Shown: positions 20,846-32,828 of the stretch, in pieces | Layout of the letters: the number at the start of each line of letters is the position of its first letter | How positions within the stretch are numbered: position 1 is the stretch's first letter | NCBI RefSeq assembly: GCF_050948215.1 | Contig: NW_027488566.1 | Coordinates: 310,001 to 374,000 of the forward strand | Direction: 5' to 3' | DNA: 64,000 nt | Origin: Halictus rubicundus | Taxonomy: Eukaryota > Arthropoda > Insecta > Hymenoptera > Halictidae | The notes under the pieces: generated by a model | Databases searched by the model: none | What the model was told of the DNA's origin: nothing | Seen by the model: the letters and a program-made list of their open reading frames with translations, nothing else | Translations under genes and position numbers: made by a program

Positions 20846-21404
20846 TGTTCCGTCGTAAAAACCCTCTGCAAAGGGACGTCAGTACAACCGTGAAGGTCAG
20901 TTAAACTAACCACCCGCGGCATAATGACCATGACCGCCATAAAAAACCTACCGTAGTTTGGCGTAGTCAAAAATCCGAACAACCTCAGCTGACGATCACA
21001 TGTTGGCCTGCGAACCGTTAGCGTACCGAAATTTATAGTTTTATAGCCGTAGCCGCCTGTAACCAAATGTTCCACCACTTCCAAACACATCCTTCAACCC
21101 ATCATAGACAACTTCCTAAGACCACACCCACATCCGAACCTACCTTATTCCAAAATATTGTAACAACAACAGAACTGTCTGATACACCAACCTGACTACT
21201 AGTACACCGAGCTGTCTAGAGCTATCGAGAATTCGAATTCCTTCAAGCACCGAGCTGCTTAGAAGCTACCGAAGGCAAGCCGAGTCTTGCATTTTAGAAA
21301 TAAAGACTTGTTCTCCGGAGTTTGAATTTACACTCATTCGCCGTTAAACCATTACCCAGTCGCGAGCCGATTCTCCCCAATTCCGGGATCGACTCGACAC
21401 CACA
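20846..21404. mobile_element. Solo LTR, 559 bp, TSD aatgt (copy A)
   Basis: tgttccgtcg...acaccaca is flanked by aatgt at 20841-20845 and 21405-21409. It contains agaaataaagacttg (polyadenylation) near 21298. Copy B has the same insertion from 63532, running off the window. Confidence 0.85.
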
Positions 21405-21529
21405 AATGTATTATTTATAAAATAATATCTGAACAGAAATAACTTCTGCGTTACAAATTTTTTTAATTTCAAACATAAATATAAAAATCAGAAAGAGCTA
21501 TACATAACTTGGAGAGCTGTATTTCAAGT

Positions 21530-21690
21530 GTATGATATTTCAATTACACATCTGATTAAAATATATCAATTATATTGTATTTCAATTACACACCTGATTA
21601 AAATATTTGAATTATATTGTATTCCAATTATACACCTGATTAAAATATTTGAATTATATTGTATTTCAATTACACACCCGATTAAAAGAG
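21530..21690. repeat. 42-bp tandem repeat, about 3.5 units
   Basis: Units of tatttcaattacacacctga plus ttaaaatatttgaattatattg recur with a few substitutions. Confidence 0.75.
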
Positions 21691-22352
21691 TTAGTAATTA
21701 AAATTAAAACAAGGAATATAATTCCAGCATTAATCTTTCATCAAGATATTTCAACCATGGATATTTCGGAGTTACAAAGGAAAAGAGAAAAGCTGAAGTA
21801 AGGCTGAAGCCGATGTAAAGCTGAGTACTGTTGGACATTTGCTAATGTAGGCAAGGCGGAAGTCAAGCAAGGTGGATACACTTTAAAATTTGTTTACATC
21901 AGAAATAGGTAAGCTTTTGTATCCAATTTTTCTTATTCAGCATTTCCTTAAGTGAACTCTTATGTAGAATGCATTCCTGTATAGTAAATTCCTCCTAGAT
22001 AAAGGATTTTTCACATAAACACAAAACTAGAGCCTACAATGTACCCGCGTCGGCACATTTTCAAGCTTTCGAAAAATAATGTTTAATAAAAATATAATTG
22101 GCTATATATATTATTGGCTGTATGTAAAGGAAAGTCCGCTTTATCTCTTGACTCAAACTTGAACTTTCTCGCGTGTTTAGTTTTTGCGTAACACGTTATT
22201 TTTTATCAAAATCATGGATTTTTACGAAAACCAATATTTTTCGAAAACGTTGCGTGATAGAGCAATTCAGTTGGCGGATTTGATTTTAGAATGACAAAGT
22301 GTATAAGAATCCTCCAACAGGTGTTGCAAAATTTTTTTGGTGTTGGACAGTG
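21690..22352 (-). mobile_element. CACTG-type palindromic element fragment (one arm)
   Basis: It matches the reverse complement of 52563-53470 and ends gttggacagtg followed by taa. It lacks the roughly 260-bp exon-like insert present in both arms of the 52563-54427 element, so it shows the ancestral arm. The left end is truncated. Confidence 0.65.
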
Positions 22353-23386
22353 TAACTGTTAGGAGTATGAGAAATCGAAATGAACTTCTCTCACCGATAA
22401 CCGCTTTGAGCAATCGAAAGAGTTTTTCTTCATCGAAAACAGTTATAGAGGAGGATTCAATTTTTTGGGCACTAATAATTGTTATTTGTAACCTTATCTT
22501 AAATTTAAAAAATAATCCATTTTTTATTAATGATTTTTATCGTTGAACATTTTAGAATAACTATCATTTTTGGCCCCTGTTTTTAATACTTCCTCTTAAC
22601 TATTAAAATTGTTGTAACATGTTACTTATGTTATGCTATTTGCTGATCTGTTCGACAATATTTTATTTCTAGCATTATCTTCCTATTTTACTTGTTTTTA
22701 CTTTTACTTTTTAATTATTTTAATAATCTGAGCCTATAGCCTGATGAGTAATGTTAATATTTTTCTGGTTTATGGTGCTAATATTATCGTTATTAATATC
22801 ACATAGAGTTATAATACACGCGTGTTTACACTCGGACTGTGTTATATTTTGTGCCGGATGATGAATTGATTAAATGTCATGTTTTTTAACAATGTTTATT
22901 TATTAATAATAATACACGGCACTATCACATGCCGAGTTAACATTAGGTGATTGGTTAAATTCGGAACAGTGGTAGCAGTGTGGAAAGTAACGGACTGTGT
23001 TTTTCTGAGGCGCGAATGATTCTGACTATGTGTTTAATTTTGAATAGTTCAGATGCGCGAATGATTCTAACGCTGCTGTCCCGAGGCACCGACGAGGTAT
23101 AGAATAGACCTATCATCTTATGGGACTTCGTGTCTCACGTTCTGAAATACCGACTCTTCAAAAACTCAAAGGTTTTGCTATGCCCTCTACGATTTAGAGT
23201 GGTGAGTTTAGGAATTATATTGAATTACTGGTATCGGGGGCGTAGTTGCTAAATAACATCGGAGAATATTCGTCGCATAGTTGCCAGTTTACCGTTACTG
23301 CCGTGTAACGCACAGCGCGTATTTTCGGTTACTTTCCAAGTTACAGTGCCAATTCTGGAAAACTAAACCAAACGAGCCATTGCATG
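22353..23386. other. Unassigned sequence
   Basis: No gene, LTR or inverted-repeat pair was resolved. A duplicated cgcgaatgattct phrase occurs near 23013 and 23055, and acacggcac/tgccgagttaac words near 22914-22945 hint at an old retroelement end. Confidence 0.4.
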
Positions 23387-24298
23387 ATTAATTGAATCTG
23401 AATATTTCATCTCTGTTTAAATACAATGCTTTCTGTCTCTATACTCACTTTAAAGCTAAATAAATGCTTTTTCAATTTATATAAAGAAACTTTTATTCAT
23501 TGATAGTAAACATAATAATAATTGTTGTTGAAAATTGAAATACCTATCTAGCGCTATTTTTATCTTGAAATTGTTTCATGTAAACTGTTGTTGGCTTCTT
23601 CGAATCTTCTGCTACGAAATACAATTTTCAAAAGGACGTAAAAATATTCAAAAGATTGTCACTAAAAATTTAAATGACAGTTGTTATGCGAGATTCCATA
23701 TTCGTTGCAAGTTGCGGCGTGTCTGTTATTATATATTGACATTACATGTAGAATCATTAGTTATTTTTTCCAAATATTCTCATAAATTGTGCAAGAATTT
23801 ATTAATTATAAACAATAAATTTGTATAAAATTCTGTTTACTATTGATTTGACTTATCGTTATATCGTAAAAGCATACAGGAGTTCAAATTTAGCTGATCT
23901 TTTACCATTATTGCTATCAGTTACGAAACAATTGCTTATCAATAATAACAATATCGATAATTATTATCGATAATAACAGACATGCCGCAACTTGTAACGA
24001 ATATGGAATAACAACGCATAATTACTGTCATTAAAATTTTTAGTGACAATCTTTTGAATATTTTTCCGTCCGTGTTGAAAATTGTATTTGATAGCAAAAG
24101 GTTCAAAGAAGCCAACAACAGTTTATATGAATCAAATACAAGATAAAAATAGCGCTAAATAGGTATCTCAATTTTCAACGACAATTGTTATTATGTTTAC
24201 TATCAATAAATAAAAGTTTATTTATGTAAATTGAAATGAGTATAGAAGCAGAAAGCATTGTATTTAAACACAGATGAAATATTCTGGTTGAATTAATA
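23387..24298. mobile_element. Palindromic foldback-like element
   Basis: The left arm (about 23387-23740) and right arm (about 23962-24298) are reverse complements, e.g. ctatctagcgctatttttat against ataaaaatagcgctaaatag and gcatgattaattgaatc-type outer edges. No protein is encoded. Its inner part is shared with the palindromes in copies A and B, showing a dispersed family. Confidence 0.75.
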
Positions 24299-24669
24299 GC
24301 TAATTCCACAAAATAATACAGTGATTATTAATAATCACATTTTTATTAATTGTCGGTAATTAAAAGATCAGTACCTAATATGAAACACAGGATGTAATAA
24401 ACAGTACCATTTTATGTATGTAATAAATTATTAAAAAGTAATATCCAATACATGTAGGATTCAGAATGTAGACAGTCGCAAGGAAAGAAATGATATATTG
24501 ATACATATATTATATGTGTATATCGACCTGTTCGTTCTCACTTCCAAAGATTATAACTACTGGCTATTTAGTCCTTGGCGCTCGCAATTATACTTTTCTG
24601 ATAGGGACTGAAACTGTTCTGCAAATAGCTGTTTCAGACTGTTATATATCGGTTCTGATTGAAACAGTT
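24299..24669. other. Unassigned AT-rich sequence
   Basis: No recognisable gene. A phrase atcggttctgattgaaacag near 24648 resembles ttcggttct phrases near 27050-27110, which may be parts of one degenerate element. Confidence 0.35.
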
Positions 24670-25470
24670 ATCGGGGATCTCATTTACATATTTTACCTAA
24701 ACTGTTGTTAGGGTGTTGTGCACTCCCAGTGTACAGTAAAGGTAATGCCATCCATAGTATAAAGGACATTGGTTTTCCCAAGCCTGCCGGTGAATAGCGG
24801 TCGATCAGTCGGTTCACTTGCAATTGGCTACCTGAAAAAAAACGAAATTTCGAAGGGGAAGTATCGAAGTAACACTTTCCAACAATTATGTAAAAAAAAA
24901 CTATTATATTCGCTTTTTCACCAGGTCAGGTATATATATATATATATATATTTATTTATTTTTAAAAACTAACAAATTCAAAACGAAATTAATAATAACT
25001 GAATGTTATTCGCTATCCGACTCATTCTCAGTACTTTGAATGTGATCCCCATTCACGTTCTTCCAAACAATCTCGATCTATCTTTATATTCATATTACTT
25101 TTCGAATAGGTATAAAACATATAGTAAAAGCAAATTAGGAATAAATAAAAATGATTGAGATATAATTATTGCAAAATTGTACTATGCATAGAAATGATTA
25201 TTATATGATTATTAATAACAATTTCCATTCTCGTACGCATTCTATGCAAAAGAAATGTATTTCATATCGTGATATACAAGATATTGAATTATTTCAGTAA
25301 ATTCTGCACCGTGACTGCTTCTGTATTGGCAGAGATTTCTAACTTTTGTCTGTGGCCTGTTGCCGACACGCTCCATCATTGGCATCTCAGGGGTGTAGAG
25401 GGGAGTGGACGGTTCTGGGGTTCTGGTAGCAAATGACACGATTTTCGGCACTTGGCCTTTAAGGTCGCCC
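24670..25470 (+). repeat. Anonymous direct repeat, unit 1
   Basis: catttacatattttacctaa, aagcctgccggtgaatagcg, gcattctatgcaaaagaaat and ggcatctcaggggtgtagag recur in the same order at 26370-26880. A (ta) run lies at 24932-24950. A variant of the last block is also at 48215-48240. Confidence 0.65.
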
Positions 25471-25599
25471 CAAACAAGACGGGCAAGATGCCGAAGTTGT
25501 TTGGGCGGCCAGATTCAAGACCACGGGTTAGAAGTTTGCCGGTCGGGAATTGGTCTTCGTGCTCGAAATCTTTCCGGCGTCGCCCCGACATCGTTGGGG

Positions 25600-26160
25600 C
25601 CATAAATTTGAACGTCCAGATGGCCTTTCGAGAGCACGTTGACACGTTCCCTGCTGTGCATGGCACAAAAAAAATGTTTTTAGGGGCTCCACAGCTCCTT
25701 AGGTAAACTATCGGTATCTCTCCTCTACAACATCATGGGGATAGGAATCGTCCCTGTCGCTTGGTGAAACAGCATCACACATCCTTATGTTATACGTAAA
25801 TTACACAATTTTTTAAAGGAAATATCCAAATTAGGAAGGGTATCATTCCATGTGAATTCAATCTTTTTTTTGGGACCATGTTTCGAATTTGGATGAAACT
25901 GAAAGATTGAGCCATCATTTTGTAATCTTCGAAATTGTTTAAAGGATACGGACCATCAAAGTTTGCTATTTGGGATGAGTTTTACAAAAACTGCCTACAC
26001 AACACATTTTATACCACAGTTATTATTAAAGATAAAAAACATTTTCTTTTTTTAATCATCATCGCAAAAGACTGTTCTTTTTAAATAATTTATCATTTTA
26101 TATTCGAATGTGATTTCTTAATGCAAAAATATTACTAATATCTTTGTTTTGCAAATTTTA
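25600..26160. repeat. Anonymous repeat shared in inverse orientation with 52140-52470
   Basis: gtttacctaaggagctgtag and neighbouring text at 52377-52400 is the reverse complement of ctccacagctccttaggtaa at 25687. The blocks with gttgtagaggagggatacc and ggtgaaacagcatcacacat match likewise. The element borders were not resolved. Confidence 0.55.
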
Positions 26161-26369
26161 CCATCAGTTGAAGTGTTAAAAAATTTGAAAAAATATGGCC
26201 ACATTTTAGGATTCTTCCTGTTTGAAATTCCGTTTTTTTTCCGAACTATTTATTGTTTTGTGTACATTAAGTTGCTGGATATTCTTTAGACATTTTGAAG
26301 TGAGGGTCGACAGCGTCTGTCCTAAAATAAAAATTTTCACGTAGTGAAAAGAAGAGCACGGGGAAGGTC

Positions 26370-26880
26370 ATTTACATATTTTACCTAAACTGTTGTTAGG
26401 GTGTTGTACACTCCGAGTGTACAGTAAAGATTAATGCCATCCATAGTACAAAGGACATTGGTTTTTCCAAGCCTGCCGATGAATAGCGGTCGATCAGTCG
26501 GTGCACTTGCAATTAGCTACCTGAATCGCCGAACGCCGCGTCCTTCGCCGGTCTTACCTGGCCGCAATTTTTTAATTTTTGCCTTGCAAAATAGTTTATA
26601 CATAGATATTATTATTATATGATTATTAATAACAATTTCCATCCTCATATACATACGCATTTAGTATCATACGCATTCTATGCAAAAGGAATGTATTTCA
26701 TATCGTGATATACACGAATATTGAATTTTTCCAGTAAATTCTGCACCGTGACTGCGTCCGTATCCGCAGAGATTTCTAACACTGCTCAATCATGTCTGTG
26801 GGTTGACCGTGGGCAACACGCTCCAGCATAGGCATCTCGGGGGTGTAGAGGGGAGTAAACAGTTCTACGGTTTTCGGCAC
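26370..26880 (+). repeat. Anonymous direct repeat, unit 2
   Basis: Second copy of unit 24670-25470, shorter because of internal deletion. The cggttcc-like and ggtttcggtttcggtttcgg simple repeats follow at 27050-27165. Confidence 0.65.
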
Positions 26881-27246
26881 TTGGCCTTTGTTGCGAGCAC
26901 CCCGTGCGCCACTCAAGCGGCCAGCAGACACGCTCAGCCCTTATGGGCGACGATTTTGGGCGCCCAAACAACTTCGGCATCTTGCCTGTCTTGTCTGGGG
27001 CGACACTTTATTATGAAGAACCGAAATGATGTAACTGTTACGAGAATATCGGTTCTGGCTTATATCGGTTACGGTCATGGTTCTGGAGAATCGATATTAT
27101 TTCGGTTCTATAACTGTTATTCTTTGGTTTTGGATTTCGGTTTCGGTTTCGGTTTCGGTTTCAGTTTTGTTATTCTGAATTCTGTATTGTGCTGGCCTTA
27201 TTGATTTATTATTTAAGTAGTTATTTATTGTTATTTATTAATTAAA
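26881..27246. other. Unassigned sequence with ttcggt simple repeat
   Basis: It contains a (ttcggt)n run at 27140-27165 and several atcggtt words, perhaps the degenerate end of a DNA transposon. No gene. Confidence 0.4.
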
Positions 27247-27251
27247 CCTTT

Positions 27252-28210
27252 TGTACGGTTCCGAGAGGATGCATGCCGCGGCCCCCATAGAATACCGTAG
27301 TTTTATTTTTACGGCGTAATTTCACGTTGTCTCCAGATATCGTTGGAGGCCCTTTTCCGATTTTACACTGTCCTTCGATACTTTAGAAGAATGCTAATCC
27401 TCGAGTGTCGTATATGGCACTCGAAGATTCGAGCTGACAGTATTGGAAAGGTGGCCATAAAGTCAATCCGTGGGCCCGTCCTTTAGAATTTCATGCGCTT
27501 CGTAGGATCCCGGATTCGGACTTCCGCAGGCCTGATGGTTACCATCAGCGGCCAGCGGCCAAGGGTCCGCATCCCTTGTGCCACACGTGCAAAACACTTG
27601 CGGTGTTTTCGGCACGTCGCGTCCTTCCGTTTTACCTACTCGAGGTACCCTCGGACCCGTGTTCCGAGAAATCGTTCGTTCCCTTGGCCATCGGGACCGT
27701 AACCAGGCCAAGGGCCATAAATCCGCGGCGGGCCATGCAGACCCGCGTCGTCGCGCTGCTTCGGGGTAACGTCACTCGCGGATTTTCGGCCGTCTTCGGC
27801 ATTTTTCGGAAAGGGATGTTTTTCCCCCAAACGGGCCTTATCGAGGCATTCCGCGAGGTGACTTACGAACTTACTCCGAAGCAGTGAAACAGAAACGAAA
27901 CACCCGTCGTACCGGACGTATCGAAGAAACGAAAAACCCGTCATACCGGACGTATCGGAGAAGCGAACAAACCGTTGTATCGAAATAGCTATCGGCTACC
28001 ATCGTAACACAAGTCAACTATCGGTTAACACATATTGAAGTTCCGACCACACCTCTAGAATTGTCACAACCGCGGATCCACACAAAACAAGTCGCCCAAT
28101 GTTAGTTCGGCCGGCGACCAAGTGCGGGATAAAAATCTAGTCCAAAATAAATACGTTATTTTAAAAACAACGCGTATCCGTTTTTTTATCCTCGGCACGA
28201 ACTCACTACA
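27252..28210. mobile_element. Solo LTR, 959 bp, TSD ccttt
   Basis: tgtacggttccg...ctcactaca is flanked by ccttt at 27247-27251 and 28211-28215. It has near-tandem cgtaccggacgtatcg/cataccggacgtatcg blocks near 27910-27955 and aataaatacg near 28149. Internal open frames on both strands are not recognised and run in conflicting frames. Confidence 0.85.
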
Positions 28211-28243
28211 CCTTTTTTTTTAATAAATAAGTTTTTGTAATAG

Positions 28244-29040
28244 AAAGGGCCTAGCCGATTAAGATGGTCAAAACTGCCCTTAGAGGTTTTTCAATGATTA
28301 ATGAACCATTCGAAAGCTGACCCAGAAAAACCCCTCTGAGCAAAATTTCAACCCCCTATCTTGCCCTTGAGGGTAGTTACAGGGTAAATTAGATTTCGCG
28401 CTTTTCCGCGCATTTCCCACACTCTGATGCTTCCTAAAATTCTGAAAAAAATGTGGCATATTTTGGATCCTAAGACAGATTTTTGAGAATTTTTTCAGAT
28501 GTTTTTCTTGCAAACTGTGGTCGGAAAAAATGAAAAACCTCAAAAAAATCGGAAAAATGTACATTTCTCAAAAATATGAAAACATGCTATTTTGCTGTTT
28601 AGTGCCCCGATAAAGTACCATAACAGGCAGTGTCCTCATTTTTTTTAGATTTTTGCTTGTGGGCACTTTTTGTCCAGACAAGAAAAACCGGATTTTTTCG
28701 CCGTTTCTGCTATTAGGAGGAAAGTTACACTTGTTGGTTTTACCGCAGGTATATATTAAGTCATTTTAAACATTATTACATTGGAACAAGTAAGTGTTTG
28801 ACCTAAAAAATGTTTTAAGAGAAAAATTGGATTGTATTTTGTGCGGTATATACCAGAATGTTCATTACGTTTACAACATCGCCGGTTGGCACAACGGTTA
28901 GCGCGTCGGACTACGGAGCGGATACGATGGTGTTCGAATCCCGTCGGTGGGAAAGTTTTTTTTCCATACGTCATCTTTATTTTTTCAATTTCTTATATGG
29001 TTTATTCATGTGATTTTAACAATATTTTTTTAATGTTTTA
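28244..29040 (+). mobile_element. Single arm of a long-inverted-repeat element with tRNA-like module
   Basis: It starts aaagggcctagccg, comparable to aaaggctatagccg of the 794-3531 element. The subterminal order is the same: accattcgaaagctgaccc, gagggtagttacagg, attctgaaaaaaatgtggca, cagatgttttt, gtggtcggaaaaaatg. Sequence identity is low enough that it is a separate family. The right arm is absent; the arm meets truncated Copia reverse transcriptase at about 29043. Confidence 0.65.
28879..28951 (+). ncRNA. tRNA-Arg-like Pol III module, inward
   Basis: A-box tggcacaacgg (28887-28897) with a D stem pairing at three of four positions. Then gcgtcggactacgga, which resembles the D/anticodon region of arginine tRNAs, a B-box gttcgaatccc (28932-28942) and a T-run at 28956-28963. 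The anticodon stem does not pair on its 3' side, so it is tRNA-derived and not a functional tRNA. Confidence 0.55.
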
Positions 29041-29042
29041 AA

Positions 29043-29492
29043 AATATTGAAGTGAACTCTCATGTAAATTTCTTCTTTTAACGTACCATTTAGAAATGCT
29101 GTTTTAACGTCCATGTGATGTACTAACAAATCAAACTGATTTGCAAATGCCAAAATACATCTAAAACTTGAAATCCTTGCAACCGGTGCAAATGTTTCGT
29201 TATAATCTACTAAATATTGCTGACTAAAACCTCGTGCAACAAGACGAGCCTTATATTTTAATGGATTTCCATGTTCATCATTTTTAATAGTAAATACCCA
29301 TTTACAATCAACAATATTTTTATTATTAGGCTTTGGTACTAGAGTCCATGTATTGTTAATTAAAAGGGAATTAATTTCATCTTTAATAGCCTGTTCCCAT
29401 TTCATTTTATCATCCCTATTTTCGATTTCATGATATGATTTAGGAACTTCATAAACAATAGACCGAACGGATAGATGATAATCATCTGGCAT
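29043..29492 (-). pseudogene. Copia 2 reverse transcriptase, N-terminal part
   Basis: It contains MKWEQAIKDEINSLLINNTW, CKWVFTIKNDEHGN, KARLVARGFSQQYLVDYNET and MDVKTAFLNGTLKEEIYMR, i.e. the start of the Copia reverse transcriptase up to the first catalytic aspartate (DVKTAF). The YVDD catalytic centre and RNase H are missing because the element is cut at 29055. Confidence 0.85.
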
Positions 29493-29500
29493 TTCTTCTT

Positions 29501-29727
29501 TGTGGTGTATTTAGGATCAGGTTAGGTGGCCTGCCGCGACGTGCGAGTATAATGTGATATTTATTGAAATTAACACAAGTTACTTATAAAAGGTATTTTC
29601 ACCTGCCGGCCATGTGGTCTCGGCCTTGCCCGAATAGCGACTAATTACGCACACACAATACGTGCGCGGCTAGCGTGCGCAGTCGCTCGCACCACTCACG
29701 CATACGGCACACATTACGTATACGACA
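29501..29727. mobile_element. Solo LTR, 227 bp, TSD ttctt
   Basis: tgtggtgtattt...tatacgaca is flanked by ttctt at 29496-29500 and 29728-29732, inside the pol region of Copia 2. Excision restores the local pol frame. cttataaaagg (29584-29594) is a good TATA box. Confidence 0.85.
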
Positions 29728-29732
29728 TTCTT

Positions 29733-30323
29733 CATTATAAGCAACAGTTGGACGATGTTTGGTCCTATCGCTCCTCCTTAATTCGGGAGACAATTTTCCA
29801 GTTTCATTATCATTATTATCATTTTTGTTACTATTATTATTGAAAGATTCATTGCACGTCGTTATCTGTTTCTATTACAGATTTATTAAGTTCATTACTT
29901 AATTTGGCATTGTCATTTGTTTCGACTACCTTTGTTGTAGTTGTATCTAATTTATCATTATTAGATTTTTGAGAGATTACTGATTTACATTTATCAGTTT
30001 CAGATCGAACCATTACTGGCCTTGAAACTACAAAATTACTTTATAACCATTTGCTTCGTATCCAACTAGAATACCTTTCCAGGATTTATCCTCAAATTTT
30101 GATTCTCTGGTTTTATTGAGTTTCTTAAGTATCTTAATTGAGGCTTTTTCGTACGCCACATTTCATATGGTGTTCTTGATTCTTTCAAAACCCTTGTTGG
30201 AGTTATATTTAACGAATATGTAGCCGTTAAAGCAGCTTCTCCCCAAAAAGCTTTGTCTAAACCAGCTCCAGCTACCATAGCCCGAGCCTTTTCCGTTATG
30301 GTTCTCACCATACGTTCAGACAC
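29733..30323 (-). pseudogene. Copia 2 integrase C-terminal/linker region, frameshifted
   Basis: The part at 30066-30323 has MSERMVRTITEKARAMVAGA, FWGEAALTATYSLNITPTRV and TPYEMWRTKKPQLRYLR, typical of the integrase C-terminal side including the catalytic glutamate neighbourhood. The stretch 29733-30065 is low-complexity Asn/Ser-rich linker sequence with stops. Confidence 0.75.
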
Positions 30324-30328
30324 ACCAT

Positions 30329-30613
30329 TTAACTGTGGAGTACGTGGTAACTTATGCCTTTTTCAACGCAATAATCTTTCATTTCGTTTGACAAATACTC
30401 CCTACCATTATCACTATGTAAATTTACTAATTTTAAATTAAAATGAGCTTCGCTTTTGGCAACATAATCTCGAAAGGCAGAAAATACATCTGACTTCCGA
30501 GCAATTAATATGTAACGCAATAATGAGAGTATATTCATCCAGAAACAAAACAAAATAATTTCTTTCATTAATTGTAGTTGGAGTGATTGGACCACAAACA
30601 TCTGTATGAACAA
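30329..30613 (-). pseudogene. Copia 2 integrase core, middle part
   Basis: It reads KSDVFSAFRDYVAKSEAHF then LVNLHSDNGREYLSNEMKDY, the second catalytic aspartate region of integrase. It is offset in frame from the 30438-31763 frame. Confidence 0.75.
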
Positions 30614-31763
30614 TGAATAATGGGCGTCTTACATGACTTTTATCTTTAGCTTTTCGAAATGGTAGTCGTGCTTGTTTACCGTTTACACAAGCTTCGCATA
30701 AATTATCGTTTACTCTAACTTTTTCTATTTGCTTTATATCCGCAAACATCTCTTTATTCTTCAACTCTAAGAATTTATTTTTACCGATATGCCCTAAGCG
30801 CTGATGCCATAATGTATAATCATCTCTTTCAGCACTAGTTGCTTGAGCAACACAATTTTTAAAATTCATATTAAGCATAAATTCAATAGCAGTTAAATTG
30901 TTCAAGGGCTTACATGATATTACAACGTTACCATTTTTATGTATTTTTACTCCCTGTTCGTCAAACGTCACGCTCATTCCTGCCTGCTGAATTCTTCGAA
31001 CCGAAAGTAAATTGTACGGTACATCTGGACAGTAGAATACATCCTGCAGCGTCCCTTGTATACCCCTGTTGGTGGTGATATGTATGGTACCCCTCTTTGT
31101 TGCACTAATGTATGTAGCATTCTTCGCAACGGAAATTTTTACTGGTACAGGAAGTTTGTCAAAATTTTCGGCTACATATTCTCTGTTGATTATGTAATCC
31201 GATGCACCCGAATCCAAGATAAATGTAGTTTTATCTTGATCAGATTTGTCCTTCTCTTCATATTCTCCCACCATAAACGCAACACGTGATGGGTCATAAT
31301 TTGTTGAGGATGTATTATAATTTCCTGAAGATGCAGATGGTTGTATTACTTCAATTGTTTGAGCCATTTTCTCAGTTTGAATATTTGAATGTTTCACTTG
31401 TCTTTTATAATAATAGCAGTCCTTTTTAATATGATTTGTTCTCCCGCACTGATAACATCCTTTAATTTGCCCTTTAAATTTAGACGATTTATTTCTATTA
31501 TTAATATATTGATTTTTAAAATTTTTCGAAATTTCATAATTATTTTTCTTTGTTTTATTTATTTGAAAGCCTGGATTAAGTACTTTTAAACTTGTGTGCC
31601 GATTTTCGTTCATTAGCTTCACTTCGTACTCCAGTAATCTGGTTTTTATGAACGCCAATGTTAAATTATCATCTGATAATGTCTCTATCGCGGTTATTAT
31701 ACCATCATAGGAAGCAGGTAAAGTCATTAATAAATTTGACACTTTGTCAGTTTCTTTCAGCAC
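30438..31763 (-). pseudogene. Copia 2 gag C-terminus, zinc knuckle, protease and start of integrase
   Basis: The longest frame of this element (441 residues). In order: the gag helix NLLMTLPASYDGIITAIETL, a basic Asn-rich stretch, the CCHC knuckle CYQCGRTNHIKKDC, protease FILDSGASDYII, the DVFYCPDVPYNLLSV block, GAG-pre-integrase LWHQRLGHIGKNKFLEL, CEACVNGKQARLPF and the first integrase aspartate in VHTDVCGPI. It runs on into out-of-frame residues after the frameshift near 30560. Confidence 0.85.
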
Positions 31764-32037
31764 ATCTCCCGACTCTTTCGCTCATAAACAGCGTCCGAAT
31801 CGCGTAGCACTTGCTTAGCACTATTTGCTGATTGCACAAAGCTAAGAAAAGAATCTGACAAATATTCCACAATAATTCCGCTACGACCCATTCATCAGTT
31901 AGCATATCAGGAGTTGGCTGATCAATAACTTTGATCACCTTTAGTTCAGTTAACAATGAACGAATTATAAATTTCCATACACTGTACTTTTCATCATTAA
32001 ATGGTTGAATGTTTCTCTTTCTATTTAAATTTGCCAT
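31747..32037 (-). pseudogene. Copia 2 gag N-terminus
   Basis: It starts MANLNRKRNIQPFNDEKYSV, the usual Copia gag opening with a nearby tryptophan (YSVWKFIIRSLL). Frameshifts near 31860 and 31790 separate it from the downstream gag. Confidence 0.75.
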
Positions 32038-32196
32038 TGTTTTATTGTCTTCATATTTAACTGTACACTTAAAACTATGCACACACACAAATGTATATAT
32101 ATACTGCTTATAACTATTTTATTTATCTTTTACGGTCTGTTATTTCACTTAATACACTACGCAGATAGTACACAATTAAACTGTGTTTAATACGTG

Positions 32197-32211
32197 ACTG
32201 GGCCCATAACC
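32197..32211 (-). promoter_or_regulatory. Copia 2 primer-binding site
   Basis: actgggcccataacc on the plus strand is identical to the site at 12258-12272. It adjoins the presumed LTR beginning tattggg, where tgttagg is found in Copia 1. Confidence 0.75.
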
Positions 32212-32420
32212 TATTGGGATATGGGGTTTATTATAATTAACACACAGTTGATTTTAATAAGAAAACTAATTTATTCAAAGAGACTCAGAAGGATTCTTTT
32301 AACTCTTGATACCTCGACACTCTGGACGAGACTAACGAAAAATGTGCAACGGAAAACCGTTGCTTAGGTTTGAAACCAGAAACGAAAGAAAAGGCCTGGG
32401 CCTGAAATGTGTTTATGACA
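32212..32420 (-). repeat. Copia 2 5' LTR (tentative borders)
   Basis: It runs from the primer site to tttatgaca. The first base pair is mutated (ta, not tg), and no target duplication was found because the other end is lost. The ccccgac...gtcgggg hairpin at 32424-32443 lies just outside. Confidence 0.5.
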
Positions 32421-32828
32421 CCCCCCGACCCTTAAGAGTCGGGGTACTGCCAGAGTCCCATTGCTAAGGATAATAATCAGGCTCCGCGTTCCTGGCACTC
32501 TAAAGTGTTTCTCAACACAGAGATTATTTTTGCTTGTATACAAATTAGATATGAAAAATCCAACAATAACTATAATAACTTTATCTTTATCTTGCAATGC
32601 CCTTCGCCCGCCTGTACAGCGTCGTGTAAGGGATTTCAAAAGGCGCCGCCGCTCCGCGAATGCTTGATCCTTTTCTGAAACACGGAAACGGAACGCATCA
32701 GTTTCAAAAGCCGATTCCTTCCGGGATTTTAATTTAAAATAAGGAATATTACTTTATTTCGTTCAAGGCTTGTTCCATGACGTCCTCTGTCCAACGAGGC
32801 TTCCTGCCTGGTTGTTTGGAGGATGCTG
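32421..32828. other. Unassigned sequence
   Basis: It contains a ccccgaccc-ttaa-gagtcgggg hairpin and a GC-rich patch near 32610-32660. No protein family was recognised. Confidence 0.35.

Larger units (their letters stand above)
29043..32420 (-). mobile_element. Decayed Copia retrotransposon 2, 3'-truncated
   Basis: Minus-strand order is LTR (about 32212-32420), primer-binding site (32197-32211), gag, protease, integrase, reverse transcriptase start, ending inside reverse transcriptase at 29043-29055. It has several frameshifts and a 227-bp solo LTR inserted at 29501. It is clearly diverged from the Copia at 10504-12581 although it uses the same primer site. Confidence 0.8.
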
